Shown piece by piece: positions 25,479-33,871 of a DNA stretch of 64,000 nt (positions within the stretch are counted from its first letter, which is position 1; each line of letters opens with the position of its first letter). The translations under genes were made by a program, and so were the position numbers. This DNA comes from Lachnospiraceae bacterium UBA938. Its GTDB lineage: Bacteria > Bacillota > Clostridia > Lachnospirales > Lachnospiraceae. The notes beneath the pieces were generated by a model. It was not told the DNA's origin, ran no database searches, and saw only the letters and a program-made list of their open reading frames with translations. The stretch is taken from positions 11,467 to 75,466 of the forward strand of contig DBDG01000033.1 in NCBI GenBank assembly GCA_002293475.1, written 5' to 3'.

Positions 25479-26208
25479 TTCACATATTCATATAGGACAA
25501 TTTTATAATGATTACTATGATTTTAATAGAATATTTGATATAGTACTTAACGCAGAGGTAGACAAAATAATATATTCATCCACTACTAGCTGTATAAAAA
25601 ATATCAAATATGATCAGATATACAAAGAAATAGAATCGGCATTAGCACTTTTTTCAAACAATATTGCAATCCCCTTACTTTGGTATGTTCCTGGATATAT
25701 AAATCAAGGTATAAAAATAGATATTGAGATGAAGGAGTTGAAATACGGTGGCTTCAAACTGCACCCTTTGGCAAATTTCTGGGATTTTGAAAATAATATA
25801 AAACACATGCAAATATTACACGAGATTTTTGATTATGCCAACAATCGTAATATGTTGATTAAAATACATACCGGAGAAAGTGGAGTGGATAGACCTAATA
25901 GATTTGACAAGTTTATTAGCGAGTATAGAAATGTTAAAATTATATTAGCTCATTGCCGCCCCGTTGATGAGACAGTAAGAATGATGAGAAAATATCCCAA
26001 TGTTTTTGGTGATACTGCTTTTGCTACAAGTGAAAGAATTGCATATGTTAAAAATGCTGGTTTTGGCGAAAGATTAGTATTTGGAACTGATTTTCCAATA
26101 ACATATTATTATTATAAAAAAAATGGATTAGGATTAAAAAATCAATATTATAAGGATTTAGAGGCAATTAAATTAATAAGACCTGCAAGTACTTTTGAGG
26201 GTATTTAG
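25471..26208 (+). CDS. Amidohydrolase_2-family metal-dependent hydrolase in the RiPP cluster
   Basis: A 245-residue TIM-barrel hydrolase. The metal motif HxH is in DSHIHIG at the start, then GGFKLHPLANFWDF, IKIHTGESG, IILAHCRP and the final metal Asp in VFGTDFP. I chose a TTG at 25471, which overlaps the maturase by eight bases and has GGAATGGAAAGG upstream, because the family begins at I/MDSHxH. Overlap and matching AT-rich composition place it in the RiPP operon. Amidohydrolases are not usual RiPP tailoring enzymes. It might trim the peptide, hydrolyse a side-chain amide or act on a separate substrate. Confidence 0.75.
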   Translation: MIDSHIHIGQFYNDYYDFNRIFDIVLNAEVDKIIYSSTTSCIKNIKYDQIYKEIESALALFSNNIAIPLLWYVPGYINQGIKIDIEMKELKYGGFKLHPLANFWDFENNIKHMQILHEIFDYANNRNMLIKIHTGESGVDRPNRFDKFISEYRNVKIILAHCRPVDETVRMMRKYPNVFGDTAFATSERIAYVKNAGFGERLVFGTDFPITYYYYKKNGLGLKNQYYKDLEAIKLIRPASTFEGI

Positions 26209-26378
26209 CTGTCAAACTTCCTTCCTCTTACAAAAATGCAATTTCTTTCATATATAATATTTATCGGAAATTTCATAAAAAATACCAAGATGATTTTAAT
26301 ATATATTCAGGCTGAAATAATGCGGCTTACTTTATAATTGATTTTTATTTTAACATATTATCAAATAAATGCAATGAT

Positions 26379-27767
26379 TTGGCTCTTAACAGAATAAATG
26401 TCCACATTCTTTATAATAATTATATAAAGCATGGATTGATAGAAACCCTCAAGGTTTCAGAACAAAGCCTTCAGGACACCCTGAAAAATGCGTCAAAGAT
26501 GCAGCCGCTGATTGATGTGGAAAATGCCGTCAATCAGATCGTTTTCTCATTTATCCATTACGAACAAAATAAGGAGCTGCTGAAAAATGCCGTCCATCGG
26601 AAATGGCATGATCTGGCCATTGTTTACAACTGGTTTATTGATAAGGAGGCCGGTTATTATACCCAGATCATCGATGACTCCGCAGAAAAATTGGGATTAA
26701 GTGAGGAGGATCTTTTCCTGGCAGCAGCGCGTAATACAATGCGCCTGTTCCCGCCAAAGGTAGAAAACTTGAGTAATTATATTGTCTCACACAATATTTC
26801 TGACGAGCCGGATGTATTCGACCAATCAGATTTAAATCCCATGTACATCATTACAAATGAGGAATGCTCTAATGGTGCCATAGTGGTACTGTATGAAAAT
26901 CTTCTCCATGAACTGGCAGAAAAACTGGAAAGTGACCTGTATCTTCTTCCTTCGTCAGTGAATGAAATGAATTTGGCCAAAAATACAGAAGATATTATAA
27001 TGAAGAATGTATTTGACCTTCTTAAAGGTGATGCCCTGAAGTTTTTCGGGATAGACAAGAAAATAGTGGCCCGGGCGCGGACAGAAGTCAACTTCGTGGA
27101 ACTAAAGACCAATTTTGATGATAATGTATACCTATTGGAAGACGGGACATTGATTCATTTTGAATTTCAGACCACCAATAAGAAAGACGACATATACCGC
27201 TTCATGGTGTCGGATGCCTTCCTAGCATTCAAGGAACGGAAATCGGTGCGAACCATCGTCATCTACTCATCAGACATAGTGAATGCTCCTTCTAATCTCG
27301 ACCTGGGATCGATCACATACAAAATAGACACATTTTACATGGTTGCCTTTGATGGGGATGTGATATATAATAATATTGTAGAGAAGGTCAGCAGACATGA
27401 AAAGCTGACAAAGCAGGATTTAATGTCGATTGTATTGCTCCCTATTATGAGGAGCAAGGATGATAAAGTTACCCGGATCAAGAATTGTATTGAACTATCA
27501 AAACGAATTGAAGATACCTCGGATTTGTCACAGATTCAGGCCATGCTGTACTTAATGGCAGAAAAGTTTGTCAATGAAACCGAACGGGAAAAAGTAAAGG
27601 AGATGATTACTATGATGCCGATAATGGAAATGATTAGAAATGATGACAGGATTGCTCTTGCCAAACGAATGATGAAATATAATGAGCCATTGTTTAAGAT
27701 TATCGAATATACACAGCTGGACGAATCCGTTGTCAAACAACTGCAACAGGAATTTGAAAGTGAATAA
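26379..27767 (+). CDS. Chimeric protein: DUF5688 remnant fused to an Rpn-type nuclease/transposase-like domain
   Basis: A 462-residue frame made of two unrelated parts. Residues about 40-205 match the C-terminal part of DUF5688 (IHYEQNKELLKNAVHRKW, LAIVYNWF, YIITNEECSNGAIVVLYENL and LYLLPSS). From about 215 onward it becomes an Rpn/PD-(D/E)XK family protein (MKNVFDLLKGDALKFFGI, then LLEDGTLIHFEFQTTNKKDD with the acidic/Gln motif). The C-terminus is helical with EREKVKEMITMMP. The only start in frame is a TTG at 26379 without a clear ribosome binding site, so the 5' part of the DUF5688 gene is lost. It may be a translated fusion or a relic. Rpn proteins promote recombination and DNA cleavage. 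Confidence 0.6.
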   Translation: MALNRINVHILYNNYIKHGLIETLKVSEQSLQDTLKNASKMQPLIDVENAVNQIVFSFIHYEQNKELLKNAVHRKWHDLAIVYNWFIDKEAGYYTQIIDDSAEKLGLSEEDLFLAAARNTMRLFPPKVENLSNYIVSHNISDEPDVFDQSDLNPMYIITNEECSNGAIVVLYENLLHELAEKLESDLYLLPSSVNEMNLAKNTEDIIMKNVFDLLKGDALKFFGIDKKIVARARTEVNFVELKTNFDDNVYLLEDGTLIHFEFQTTNKKDDIYRFMVSDAFLAFKERKSVRTIVIYSSDIVNAPSNLDLGSITYKIDTFYMVAFDGDVIYNNIVEKVSRHEKLTKQDLMSIVLLPIMRSKDDKVTRIKNCIELSKRIEDTSDLSQIQAMLYLMAEKFVNETEREKVKEMITMMPIMEMIRNDDRIALAKRMMKYNEPLFKIIEYTQLDESVVKQLQQEFESE

Positions 27768-27811
27768 CTTGGGAAAGTTGAAATATCAGTGAATAAACAG
27801 GATGATAGTGT

Positions 27812-27850
27812 AAAACCGGCAGAAACGAAACAGTGTTTCTGCCGGTTTTT
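27812..27850 (+). terminator. Rho-independent terminator after the DUF5688-Rpn fusion gene
   Basis: AAAACCGGCAGAAAC pairs with GTTTCTGCCGGTTTT around a short loop, followed by T residues. The left arm begins with A residues, so it may also work on the minus strand. Confidence 0.9.
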
Positions 27851-27948
27851 ATATGGGCGCATATTGCAGTTTGAGGTGTTTAGCATTCTACATCAGATTA
27901 ACCGTGATTTGCTGGCTCCTCTTGATCAATTAAAACTTGCCTATACAT

Positions 27949-28131
27949 TCAAATATTGAACTTCCGGACACAGTTGAGCATTGTCAGGCACAATTCTTGA
28001 TACAGATCTTCATCAAAAAGCCCATCGGTCATAGATTCTTTTATAAGCAAGGGCTTATAAAGGTCAAACAGCTCAGCCGTAGCCTTTCTGTTTCCAGATT
28101 TTGACTGGATCAGCAGTTCTTTAAAATTCAT
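27949..28131 (-). CDS. Small helix-turn-helix protein of integrative elements
   Basis: A 60-residue protein (MNFKELLIQSKSGNRKATAE, then FDEDLYQELCLTMLNCVRKF) matching the short helix-turn-helix (HTH_16-like) proteins that accompany sigma-like regulators in Tn916-type conjugative elements. It resembles sigma region 2. It overlaps the end of the upstream sigma-like gene by 11 bases, the usual arrangement. It may be a leftover because its partner is interrupted by a stop codon. Confidence 0.75.
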   Translation of the reverse strand: MNFKELLIQSKSGNRKATAELFDLYKPLLIKESMTDGLFDEDLYQELCLTMLNCVRKFNI

Positions 28132-28555
28132 AATCGTCCTCCTTCAATTTCTTCTTGATTTTCTTGATAACGCGGTAATATGCGGCAGCAACCCCTTTAT
28201 AGCTCATACCGAGTAAAGCGGCCAGTTCCTCGAAGTTTTTATCGCCCAGGATTCGGGCCAGGAATATGTAGCGGTCTCGGGATTTTAACCGCTTAATGGC
28301 GAATTCAAGGACAACGTTTTCTAGTTGCATATAAAGTGGTAAAGTTTCCGTCATATCCGTCAGATCCTGCATATTCAGTAATGCCTAGAGACGGTCGGGG
28401 CAGTCATCAGGAGTTTCATAAAAAAGCTGCTTGTTCGCATAGCAGTAGTATAGATTCTTTTTCCTGTGGAGTGCAGTGATCAGATATGCGGTGAACCTAT
28501 TCCGGATGATATTATCGGAGCCTTGTCCGTTATTTTTATTATTTTTACCTTTCAT
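28121..28555 (-). pseudogene. Sigma-70-like regulator of an integrative element, interrupted by an in-frame TAG
   Basis: On the minus strand, starting at ATG 28555, the frame reads a region-2-like segment (IIRNRFTAYLITALHRKKNL). It then meets an amber stop at 28385-28387 after ETPDDCPDRL and continues in the same frame into a clear region 4 (LKSRDRYIFLARILGD, FEELAALLGMSYKGVAAAYY). Intact relatives in conjugative elements read through this point. An ATG at 28370-28372 could restart translation of an 83-residue C-terminal piece. The interruption suggests loss of element control. Confidence 0.7.
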
Positions 28556-29362
28556 ATTTATTCCCATCTGCGGCTCTGCCGCACTCAAAATCAATAGTTG
28601 AAAGCGCTTTTCTTTCAACATTTCCTCCAATGGTTTTGATTTTCCTGAATCGTAGGAAACCAAAGGAGGGGAACGGCAGCCGGGAAAGGAGCATGTACTT
28701 ATGAAGGCCACAAAAAAACAGCCAAGGCTACACGTAGTGTAACTGGCTGTATGGCACATATAGCTTCCATCATGATATAGATTGCATAAATTGAGAAGTC
28801 CACAAGAATCAATACTGACATTGTACAGCAGCTGTTTATGCTGATGAACAGCGGATTCAAATAACAGCTGAAACAAATGCAGGGTAAATTCTATTGTCTT
28901 AAAAGCTGTATGCCAAAGTGCAATCAGACGGGGAGACTTCCTCTTAGACATGCGACCAATGGTCATGCTAGGGAGCATTCCTTTCTTAACTGCATTTCAA
29001 TACATCCCATTCATAGAAATGGAAATGGGACTGCCAATTACAATATTCTCTTATTTATGTTGATTCACAGATGAAAAGGCGGGCTCATTCCGTTCTGGAA
29101 TAAGACCGCCTATGTTTAATGGATAGATAAGAAAAATTTTAGATAAACATTTCATTTGTAGGGTGTCTGTGTGAAGTGAAATGGTGTCAAAAATGGTGTA
29201 AAATGGGTGGGAGGGGGTTTGAGATGGAATGTGGGGATGAATTGATTAGGTAGATGTAAGATGATTTTATGTAGATTATAACAGACCGGAACATTTGCGC
29301 AGGCAGCAGTTCTAGTCTGTTTTTTGTTATTTTATATTATGAGATGTTCAGGAGGAAAACAA
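28556..29362. other. Gene-poor stretch with several hairpins
   Basis: I find no supported gene in these 800 bases. A long open frame exists on the minus strand (up to 28978), but a strong minus-strand terminator lies inside it and its sequence has no protein-like pattern. Notable structures are TTGAAAG/CTTTCAA at about 28598-28619, the terminator at 28711-28750, and a hairpin at 29077-29111 (AGGCGG / CCGCCT with an inner ATTCC/GGAAT stem). The stretch looks like eroded element DNA. Confidence 0.5.
28711..28750 (-). terminator. Rho-independent terminator reading on the minus strand
   Basis: On the minus strand ACAGCCA pairs with TGGCTGT, with an inner CTAC/GTAG pairing, and seven T residues follow. 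No recognisable minus-strand gene ends here; the transcript it would stop begins between 28750 and about 29000. Confidence 0.7.
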
Positions 29363-29530
29363 GTGAAGACTAAGAATGAAATGATAAATAATGAAAACAA
29401 CCCTTTATACCACGATACATGGCGGCTCCTGAAGAATTACCGGGATGTGGTGTGGAGCCTGGAGACGTCCGTTCAGCAGGTGCGGCACGGATTTGAGATT
29501 GAATACGGTACAGGCTTACTACTTGACTAA
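29363..29530 (+). pseudogene. N-terminal fragment of an element-associated protein
   Basis: A GTG start at 29363 with AGGAGG seven bases upstream opens a frame of 55 codons: NPLYHDTWRLLKNYRDVVWS, then QQVRHGFEIEYG, before an abrupt end. The start resembles the N-terminus of a small conserved protein of Firmicute integrative elements that normally runs to about 130 residues. The C-terminal part is missing. It marks the right-hand edge of recognisable island genes. Confidence 0.5.
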
Positions 29531-29746
29531 CCGTTGTGTTAAAGCCAATGGCTATTTACTGTATAGAGCAGATCAGCAATCTTAAAATCTTACACCAAAT
29601 CTATAATTTATCAAATTGCTTTAAGATTATTAAAGTGATATCATAAGAAAATAAAAATAATACGTAATAATTGACTATTGATAAGACCGACTCCGGAGCA
29701 CTTTATAATAGCGAGAATAAGTAAACAGTATTGAAGGGATTAACGG

Positions 29747-30379
29747 ATGATAAAAAGACTTTGTATTTATGTTGCTGGCATTTTTTTTGTATCGCTGGGT
29801 ATCGTTTTGTGTGTAAAATGCCAGCTGGGTGTATCCCCGATCAGCAGTCTTCCCTATGTACTTGAAATAATTTTACCGCTCACATTTGGACAGTTAACGA
29901 TGCTATATCATCTGCTCAACATTGGATTACAGCTCTATTTACGAAAGAAAATATGGGATGCCAAGATATGGCTTCAAATACCGGTTGCAATTATATTCGG
30001 TCAGTTGATTGACTTTCTAAAAGATTTCATAAAATTCAGCAGCACTGATTTGCAATACCAGCTTATTGTACTTGCATTAAGTATTATTTTTACGGCGTTT
30101 GGGATGGTGTGTATGCTGGAGGCAGATTTAATACAGAATCCGCCTGATGGAACTGTGAAAATGCTCAGTGCTAACAGTGGCAAAGAATTAGGCAAAGTAA
30201 AAATAGTTTATGATATTACCATAGCTGTGATTTCATGTTTCATTGGATTCCTGTGGCTGGGAAAACCGGAAGGGTTAGGTATAGGGACAATAGCCTCGGC
30301 TATTTTTGTGGGTAGATTTATCATAGTGATAAAAAAGTTTTGGTCAAGAACTCATTTTTCCTATATAGATGTCAGTTAA
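29747..30379 (+). CDS. YczE/YitT-like membrane protein (DUF6198 type)
   Basis: A 210-residue integral membrane protein with about five helices. The signature LGIVLCVKCQLGVSPISSLP follows the first helix, and LIQNPPDGTVKMLS lies between later helices. This is the pattern of the YczE/DUF6198 family in Firmicutes, whose substrate is unknown. It has its own start region and a well-formed terminator, so it is a single-gene unit between the island and the C-glycoside locus. Confidence 0.8.
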   Translation: MIKRLCIYVAGIFFVSLGIVLCVKCQLGVSPISSLPYVLEIILPLTFGQLTMLYHLLNIGLQLYLRKKIWDAKIWLQIPVAIIFGQLIDFLKDFIKFSSTDLQYQLIVLALSIIFTAFGMVCMLEADLIQNPPDGTVKMLSANSGKELGKVKIVYDITIAVISCFIGFLWLGKPEGLGIGTIASAIFVGRFIIVIKKFWSRTHFSYIDVS

Positions 30380-30404
30380 TTAGCGGATTAGACTATTATT
30401 TATA

Positions 30405-30446
30405 AAGACAACAAGATTTGTGATACAAATATTGCTGTCTTTTTTT
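30405..30446 (+). terminator. Rho-independent terminator after the YczE-like gene
   Basis: A long stem with small bulges (AGACA, CAA and ATTTGT pair with ACAAAT, TTG and TGTCT) around a three-base loop, followed by six T residues. Confidence 0.85.
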
Positions 30447-30582
30447 AATGTGTAAATTAATATGTAAAAAACGTAAAAAACATCAAAGAATAAGTCAACC
30501 TATAAGCAGATAAACGAACTGTGTCATATTAAAATAATAAAGACAAGTCTGATTTACAATTACTGAGGAAAGGAGTGGATAT

Positions 30583-30996
30583 ATGTCCCCGGAATTGCAG
30601 TTTACGATCACCGATGAAAGTGAAAATTTATTGGAAATTATTAAAGTTTTGAGACCGACTTCGGCTGTCAATCTAAAGAAAAAATCGGTTCGGACGGCTC
30701 TCCGTTATATTGATCAACACTATCAAGAAGTCCTTACTTTAGACATGGTTGCTCAAGTGGTCAACCTTAATCCGGTCTATTTTTCTAATATGTTTAAAAA
30801 GGAAACTAGTGAAAATTTTTTGGACTGTGTGCATAAACGCCGGATCAAGGCGGCTAAAGATATCTTGCGGACGCAGAACGATTCCATTGGTAAGATTGCA
30901 ATGGACGTAGGTTATTTTGACGCCAAGTATTTTAGTAAAATATTTAAGAAGTATGTGGGAATCAGGCCGTCGGAATATCGCAATATGTATGGATGA
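30583..30996 (+). CDS. AraC-family DNA-binding protein, short form
   Basis: A 137-residue protein that is mostly the AraC double helix-turn-helix (residues about 38-135): LTLDMVAQVVNLNPVYFSNM for the first and KIAMDVGYFDAKYFSKIFKK for the second, ending GIRPSEYRN. It lacks the cupin or receiver domain expected in front, leaving a 35-residue N-terminus. That resembles the output half of a YesN-type regulator. GGAAAGGAG precedes the ATG. It is the first gene of the C-glycoside locus, so it probably regulates it, perhaps together with the YesM/YesN pair. Confidence 0.8.
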   Translation: MSPELQFTITDESENLLEIIKVLRPTSAVNLKKKSVRTALRYIDQHYQEVLTLDMVAQVVNLNPVYFSNMFKKETSENFLDCVHKRRIKAAKDILRTQNDSIGKIAMDVGYFDAKYFSKIFKKYVGIRPSEYRNMYG

Positions 30997-31063
30997 AATA
31001 AGAATCGGCTTAGTAAACAGTAAAAAGATAAGTTAATAAAAAGATAAGTATCAGGAGGAAAAA

Positions 31064-31537
31064 ATGTTTGACAATTTTTTAATCAGAAAAGACAGTCTGA
31101 AAAACAATGTCGATGAAAATGGGAAAATCACCGGCTTTCAATTTGCAGCCAGAAATGCCAACTATCGAGGTGTCTATCTATCGTTACATAATGGATATTA
31201 TCTCAGGGTTGACGGTGTGGAATATGAGCGTGATTTACAGACGTTTGAAATCAATGGCATGGCTCCCAGGACATTCGAAGAGGTCAAAACAGCTGTCTGG
31301 GAGCATTGGGATTATGATGACGAAGGGATTATCCATGTTAAAAAAGAAGGTGGGCTGACACCGGGCAGTCATGTGATTGAGTTCCAGCAGTCGATTCTTG
31401 CGGCATATGGCTATCTGCCCACGGATGAAGAATGGGTGAAAAACCCGCCGAAACCAGGTACCGGAGCCGGCTCAGATAAAACCAAGCATATTGTAAAATA
31501 TGAACTTGAATTACAGCAGGGAAAGGAAGAAATTTAA
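31064..31537 (+). CDS. C-glycoside deglycosidase beta subunit (DUF6379)
   Basis: A 157-residue beta-rich protein of the DUF6379 type. It has the opening FDNFLIRKDSLKN, the central RGVYLSLHNGYYLRVDGVEY strand pair and a C-terminal KYELELQQ. DUF6379 proteins are the small subunits of C-glycoside deglycosidases, such as those in puerarin-degrading gut bacteria (Dgp system) and Eubacterium cellulosolvens (Dfg system). They form a complex with a TIM-barrel subunit and close part of its active site. The next gene, four bases away, is that partner. AGGAGGAAAA is the ribosome binding site. Confidence 0.85.
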   Translation: MFDNFLIRKDSLKNNVDENGKITGFQFAARNANYRGVYLSLHNGYYLRVDGVEYERDLQTFEINGMAPRTFEEVKTAVWEHWDYDDEGIIHVKKEGGLTPGSHVIEFQQSILAAYGYLPTDEEWVKNPPKPGTGAGSDKTKHIVKYELELQQGKEEI

Positions 31538-31540
31538 GTT

Positions 31541-32674
31541 ATGGGAAAAATAAAAAGAGGAGTTTCGCTATACAGTTATCAACAATCACAGTTTTTCAAA
31601 GAGTTGGATCTGGAAGGACAGATCCGTGAAGTGGGAAGCAACCTCTATGGTGCCGATGGAATTGAGATTCTGGATGAAATGGCCCTTCGGAAATATCCCA
31701 ATCCTCCGGAAGAGTTTTTTTATCAGTGGTTTACATGGATGGAAAAATACCATACGACACCAGTGACTATGGATGTGTTTTGTGACGTGCTGCAGTTCCG
31801 CGACCATGTCATGAGCTATTCTGAGTGTGCTGACCGCCTGAAAAGCGATATCCGGCTGGCTAAAAGGATGGGCTTTAAAAATGTCCGGACATTGGCAACC
31901 ACACCAGTGGAAGTAATGATTGAAGCGTTGCCGGTGGCAGAGGAATGCGATATCCGGCTTGGCAAGGAAATCCACGCGCCGATTCCGATTAACGGTCAGT
32001 ATGTGAATGAAATCGTGGAGTACTGCATCAAATCCGGAAGTAAATATCTGGGAGTGGTTCCGGACTGGGGTATTTTTGGTTTCCGTCCGTCAGAAGTTAC
32101 CCTTGACTGGTATGTCAGACAGGGGGCGAAAAGAGAAAGCTGTGATCTGGTAACAGAGCTTTGCATGGACAATTATCTGGGAAAGAGCAGTGAATTGAAT
32201 GATATTGATATGTCACTCTATACGGCGGGAAATGTGGAATCCATGTTTCATCGCTATCTGAAGCATGGCGATGCGCCCCAGGATCTGGTCTGTGCATTCG
32301 ATAAAATGCAGAAACTGATTATAGAAAACGTCAAAGGTTATACAGATATTGATTTTGAAGTAATGGGTCAGGCACTGCTGTTATCCCGGACTCAGGCTTC
32401 GGACCTAAAATCGATTATGCCTTACATAATCAGCATTCATGGGAAGTTTTACAATATGTCGGAGATTCCGGGCAGACCCGGCACTTATCAGGATATTGCT
32501 CTGGATTATGAAGGCCCGGTTCAGTTCCTGAAGGAGAACGGATATGAAGGTTATATAAATTCTGAATATGAAGGGCAGCGGCGTTTCCAGGATCGCACCG
32601 AGAAAGAACTGATCAGTGAAGTGGATCAGGTGCGAAAGCACCAGGAGATGCTGAAACGATTGATTGGAGACTAA
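31541..32674 (+). CDS. C-glycoside deglycosidase alpha subunit (xylose-isomerase-like TIM barrel)
   Basis: A 377-residue metal-dependent TIM barrel of the sugar phosphate isomerase/epimerase superfamily. Likely metal ligands are Glu143 (GKEIHAP), Asp175 (VVPDWGIF), His300 (ISIHGKFY) and Glu342 or Glu344 (NSEYEGQRRF). With the DUF6379 subunit it should cleave the carbon-carbon bond of 3-oxo C-glucosides, releasing the aglycone and a sugar enone. This reaction is established for Dgp and Dfg enzymes; the assignment here rests on the gene pair and metal motif. The order beta-alpha-oxidoreductase matches known loci. Confidence 0.85.
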   Translation: MGKIKRGVSLYSYQQSQFFKELDLEGQIREVGSNLYGADGIEILDEMALRKYPNPPEEFFYQWFTWMEKYHTTPVTMDVFCDVLQFRDHVMSYSECADRLKSDIRLAKRMGFKNVRTLATTPVEVMIEALPVAEECDIRLGKEIHAPIPINGQYVNEIVEYCIKSGSKYLGVVPDWGIFGFRPSEVTLDWYVRQGAKRESCDLVTELCMDNYLGKSSELNDIDMSLYTAGNVESMFHRYLKHGDAPQDLVCAFDKMQKLIIENVKGYTDIDFEVMGQALLLSRTQASDLKSIMPYIISIHGKFYNMSEIPGRPGTYQDIALDYEGPVQFLKENGYEGYINSEYEGQRRFQDRTEKELISEVDQVRKHQEMLKRLIGD

Positions 32675-32725
32675 GCTAAGTCTTTGCGGCAGACAGGGAA
32701 TAATATAAAATGGAGGAAAGATAAA

Positions 32726-33841
32726 ATGAGCAAAACGACAAAATTAAAACTGGGAATTATCGGAACCGGCGGTATCTGTAATAATAAGCACCTCCCGTCA
32801 CTGGCCAAAGTAGCGGATATGGTGGAAGTGGTTGCGCTTTGTGATATTGAAAGGGAAAAAGCCGTGGCAACAGCGGCAAGGCATGGGCTTACCGATGCAG
32901 CCATCTATTCCGATTATAAAGAACTGCTTGCAGATCAGTCTATTGACGTGGTACATGTATGTACTCCTAATATGGCCCATTGTCAAATAACTGTGGATGC
33001 CTTTGCCGCCGGCAAGCATGTTCTTTGCGAAAAACCGATGGCTGCGACAACCGAAGATGCCCAGAAAATGATGGACGCCTGGAAAAAATCCGGCAAAAAA
33101 TTCACCGTAGGCTATCAGAACCGTTTCCGCCACGACGTGCAGGTGCTGAAAAAAGCTTGTGTGGCAGGTGAACTGGGGGATATTTATTATGGCGAAGCCA
33201 ATGCGATCAGAAGAAAAGCAGTTCCTACTTGGGGCGTATTTCCAGATAAGTCCAAACAGGGCGGCGGGCCGTTGATTGATATTGGGACTCATGCACTGGA
33301 TATTACTTTGTGGTGTATGGACAATTATGAGATAGACAGCATCAGCGGTCAGGTGTTTTACAAGTTGGGTAATCTTCCCGAAGCGGCTCAGGGCAACACA
33401 TACGGTCCTTGGGATACGGATGCCTTCGAAGTGGAAGATTCAGCTATGGGCTTTATTAAGATGAAGAATGGGGCACTGGTTAATTTAAGAGCATCCTGGG
33501 CACTGAATGTGTTGGATGCCAGAGAGGCTTCCACAACCTTATGCGGAACCTTGGAAGGAGCGGAAATCAAGCATGGGGGCAGCTATCCGGTTTCAGAGCT
33601 GTGGTTTAATCATGTGCGCCACGGTAAAATGACCCATGAGACACTGTCTGGAGAAGCGCTTGTAGACTACTTTGAAGGTGTCAACGAACCTCAGGGGGTC
33701 GTAGAAGCAAGGCAATGGATCAACGCGATATTGAATAATACTGACCCATGCGTAAAACCGGAAGAAGCTTTCCGGGTAACACAGATATTAGATGCTATTT
33801 ATAAGGCGTCAGAGACCAATACGACGATTAAGTTTGATTAG
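32726..33841 (+). CDS. Gfo/Idh/MocA oxidoreductase, likely glycoside 3-dehydrogenase
   Basis: A 371-residue NAD(P)-dependent oxidoreductase. The Rossmann motif is KLGIIGTGGICNN, the catalytic Lys is in HVLCEKPMA, and the conserved GTHALDITLW His segment is near residue 190. In puerarin-degrading bacteria a family member (DgpA) oxidises the C-3 hydroxyl of the glucose unit before C-C cleavage, and this gene is the best candidate for that step. I chose ATG 32726, nine bases after TGGAGG, over an upstream TTG at 32684. The exact substrate cannot be told from sequence. Confidence 0.85.
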   Translation: MSKTTKLKLGIIGTGGICNNKHLPSLAKVADMVEVVALCDIEREKAVATAARHGLTDAAIYSDYKELLADQSIDVVHVCTPNMAHCQITVDAFAAGKHVLCEKPMAATTEDAQKMMDAWKKSGKKFTVGYQNRFRHDVQVLKKACVAGELGDIYYGEANAIRRKAVPTWGVFPDKSKQGGGPLIDIGTHALDITLWCMDNYEIDSISGQVFYKLGNLPEAAQGNTYGPWDTDAFEVEDSAMGFIKMKNGALVNLRASWALNVLDAREASTTLCGTLEGAEIKHGGSYPVSELWFNHVRHGKMTHETLSGEALVDYFEGVNEPQGVVEARQWINAILNNTDPCVKPEEAFRVTQILDAIYKASETNTTIKFD

Positions 33842-33871
33842 GTGAGAGGGTAATAAACCAGGGGGTATAAT

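Larger units (their letters stand above)
8088..29530. mobile_element. Degenerate integrative-element island (approximate extent)
   Basis: This span groups element-type genes and many broken ones: toxin-antitoxin pairs, a DUF6550 remnant, Tad genes, DUF6133, sigma-like regulators, a truncated replication initiator, a small helix-turn-helix protein and an inserted RiPP cluster. Flanking operons are intact metabolic genes. I found no integrase, relaxase, conjugation ATPase or clear att repeats, so the borders are set by the first and last decayed genes and are uncertain. It may be the overlay of more than one element. Confidence 0.5.

Noticed and set aside
28556..28978. Long minus-strand open frame continuous with the sigma-like gene
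   Set aside because: A strong minus-strand terminator lies inside it, the sequence has no domain pattern, and a proper start for the sigma-like frame exists at 28555.
8088..29530. Integrase, relaxase or att repeats that would define an active conjugative element
   Set aside because: I looked for these and found none; without them the island is called a remnant with uncertain borders.
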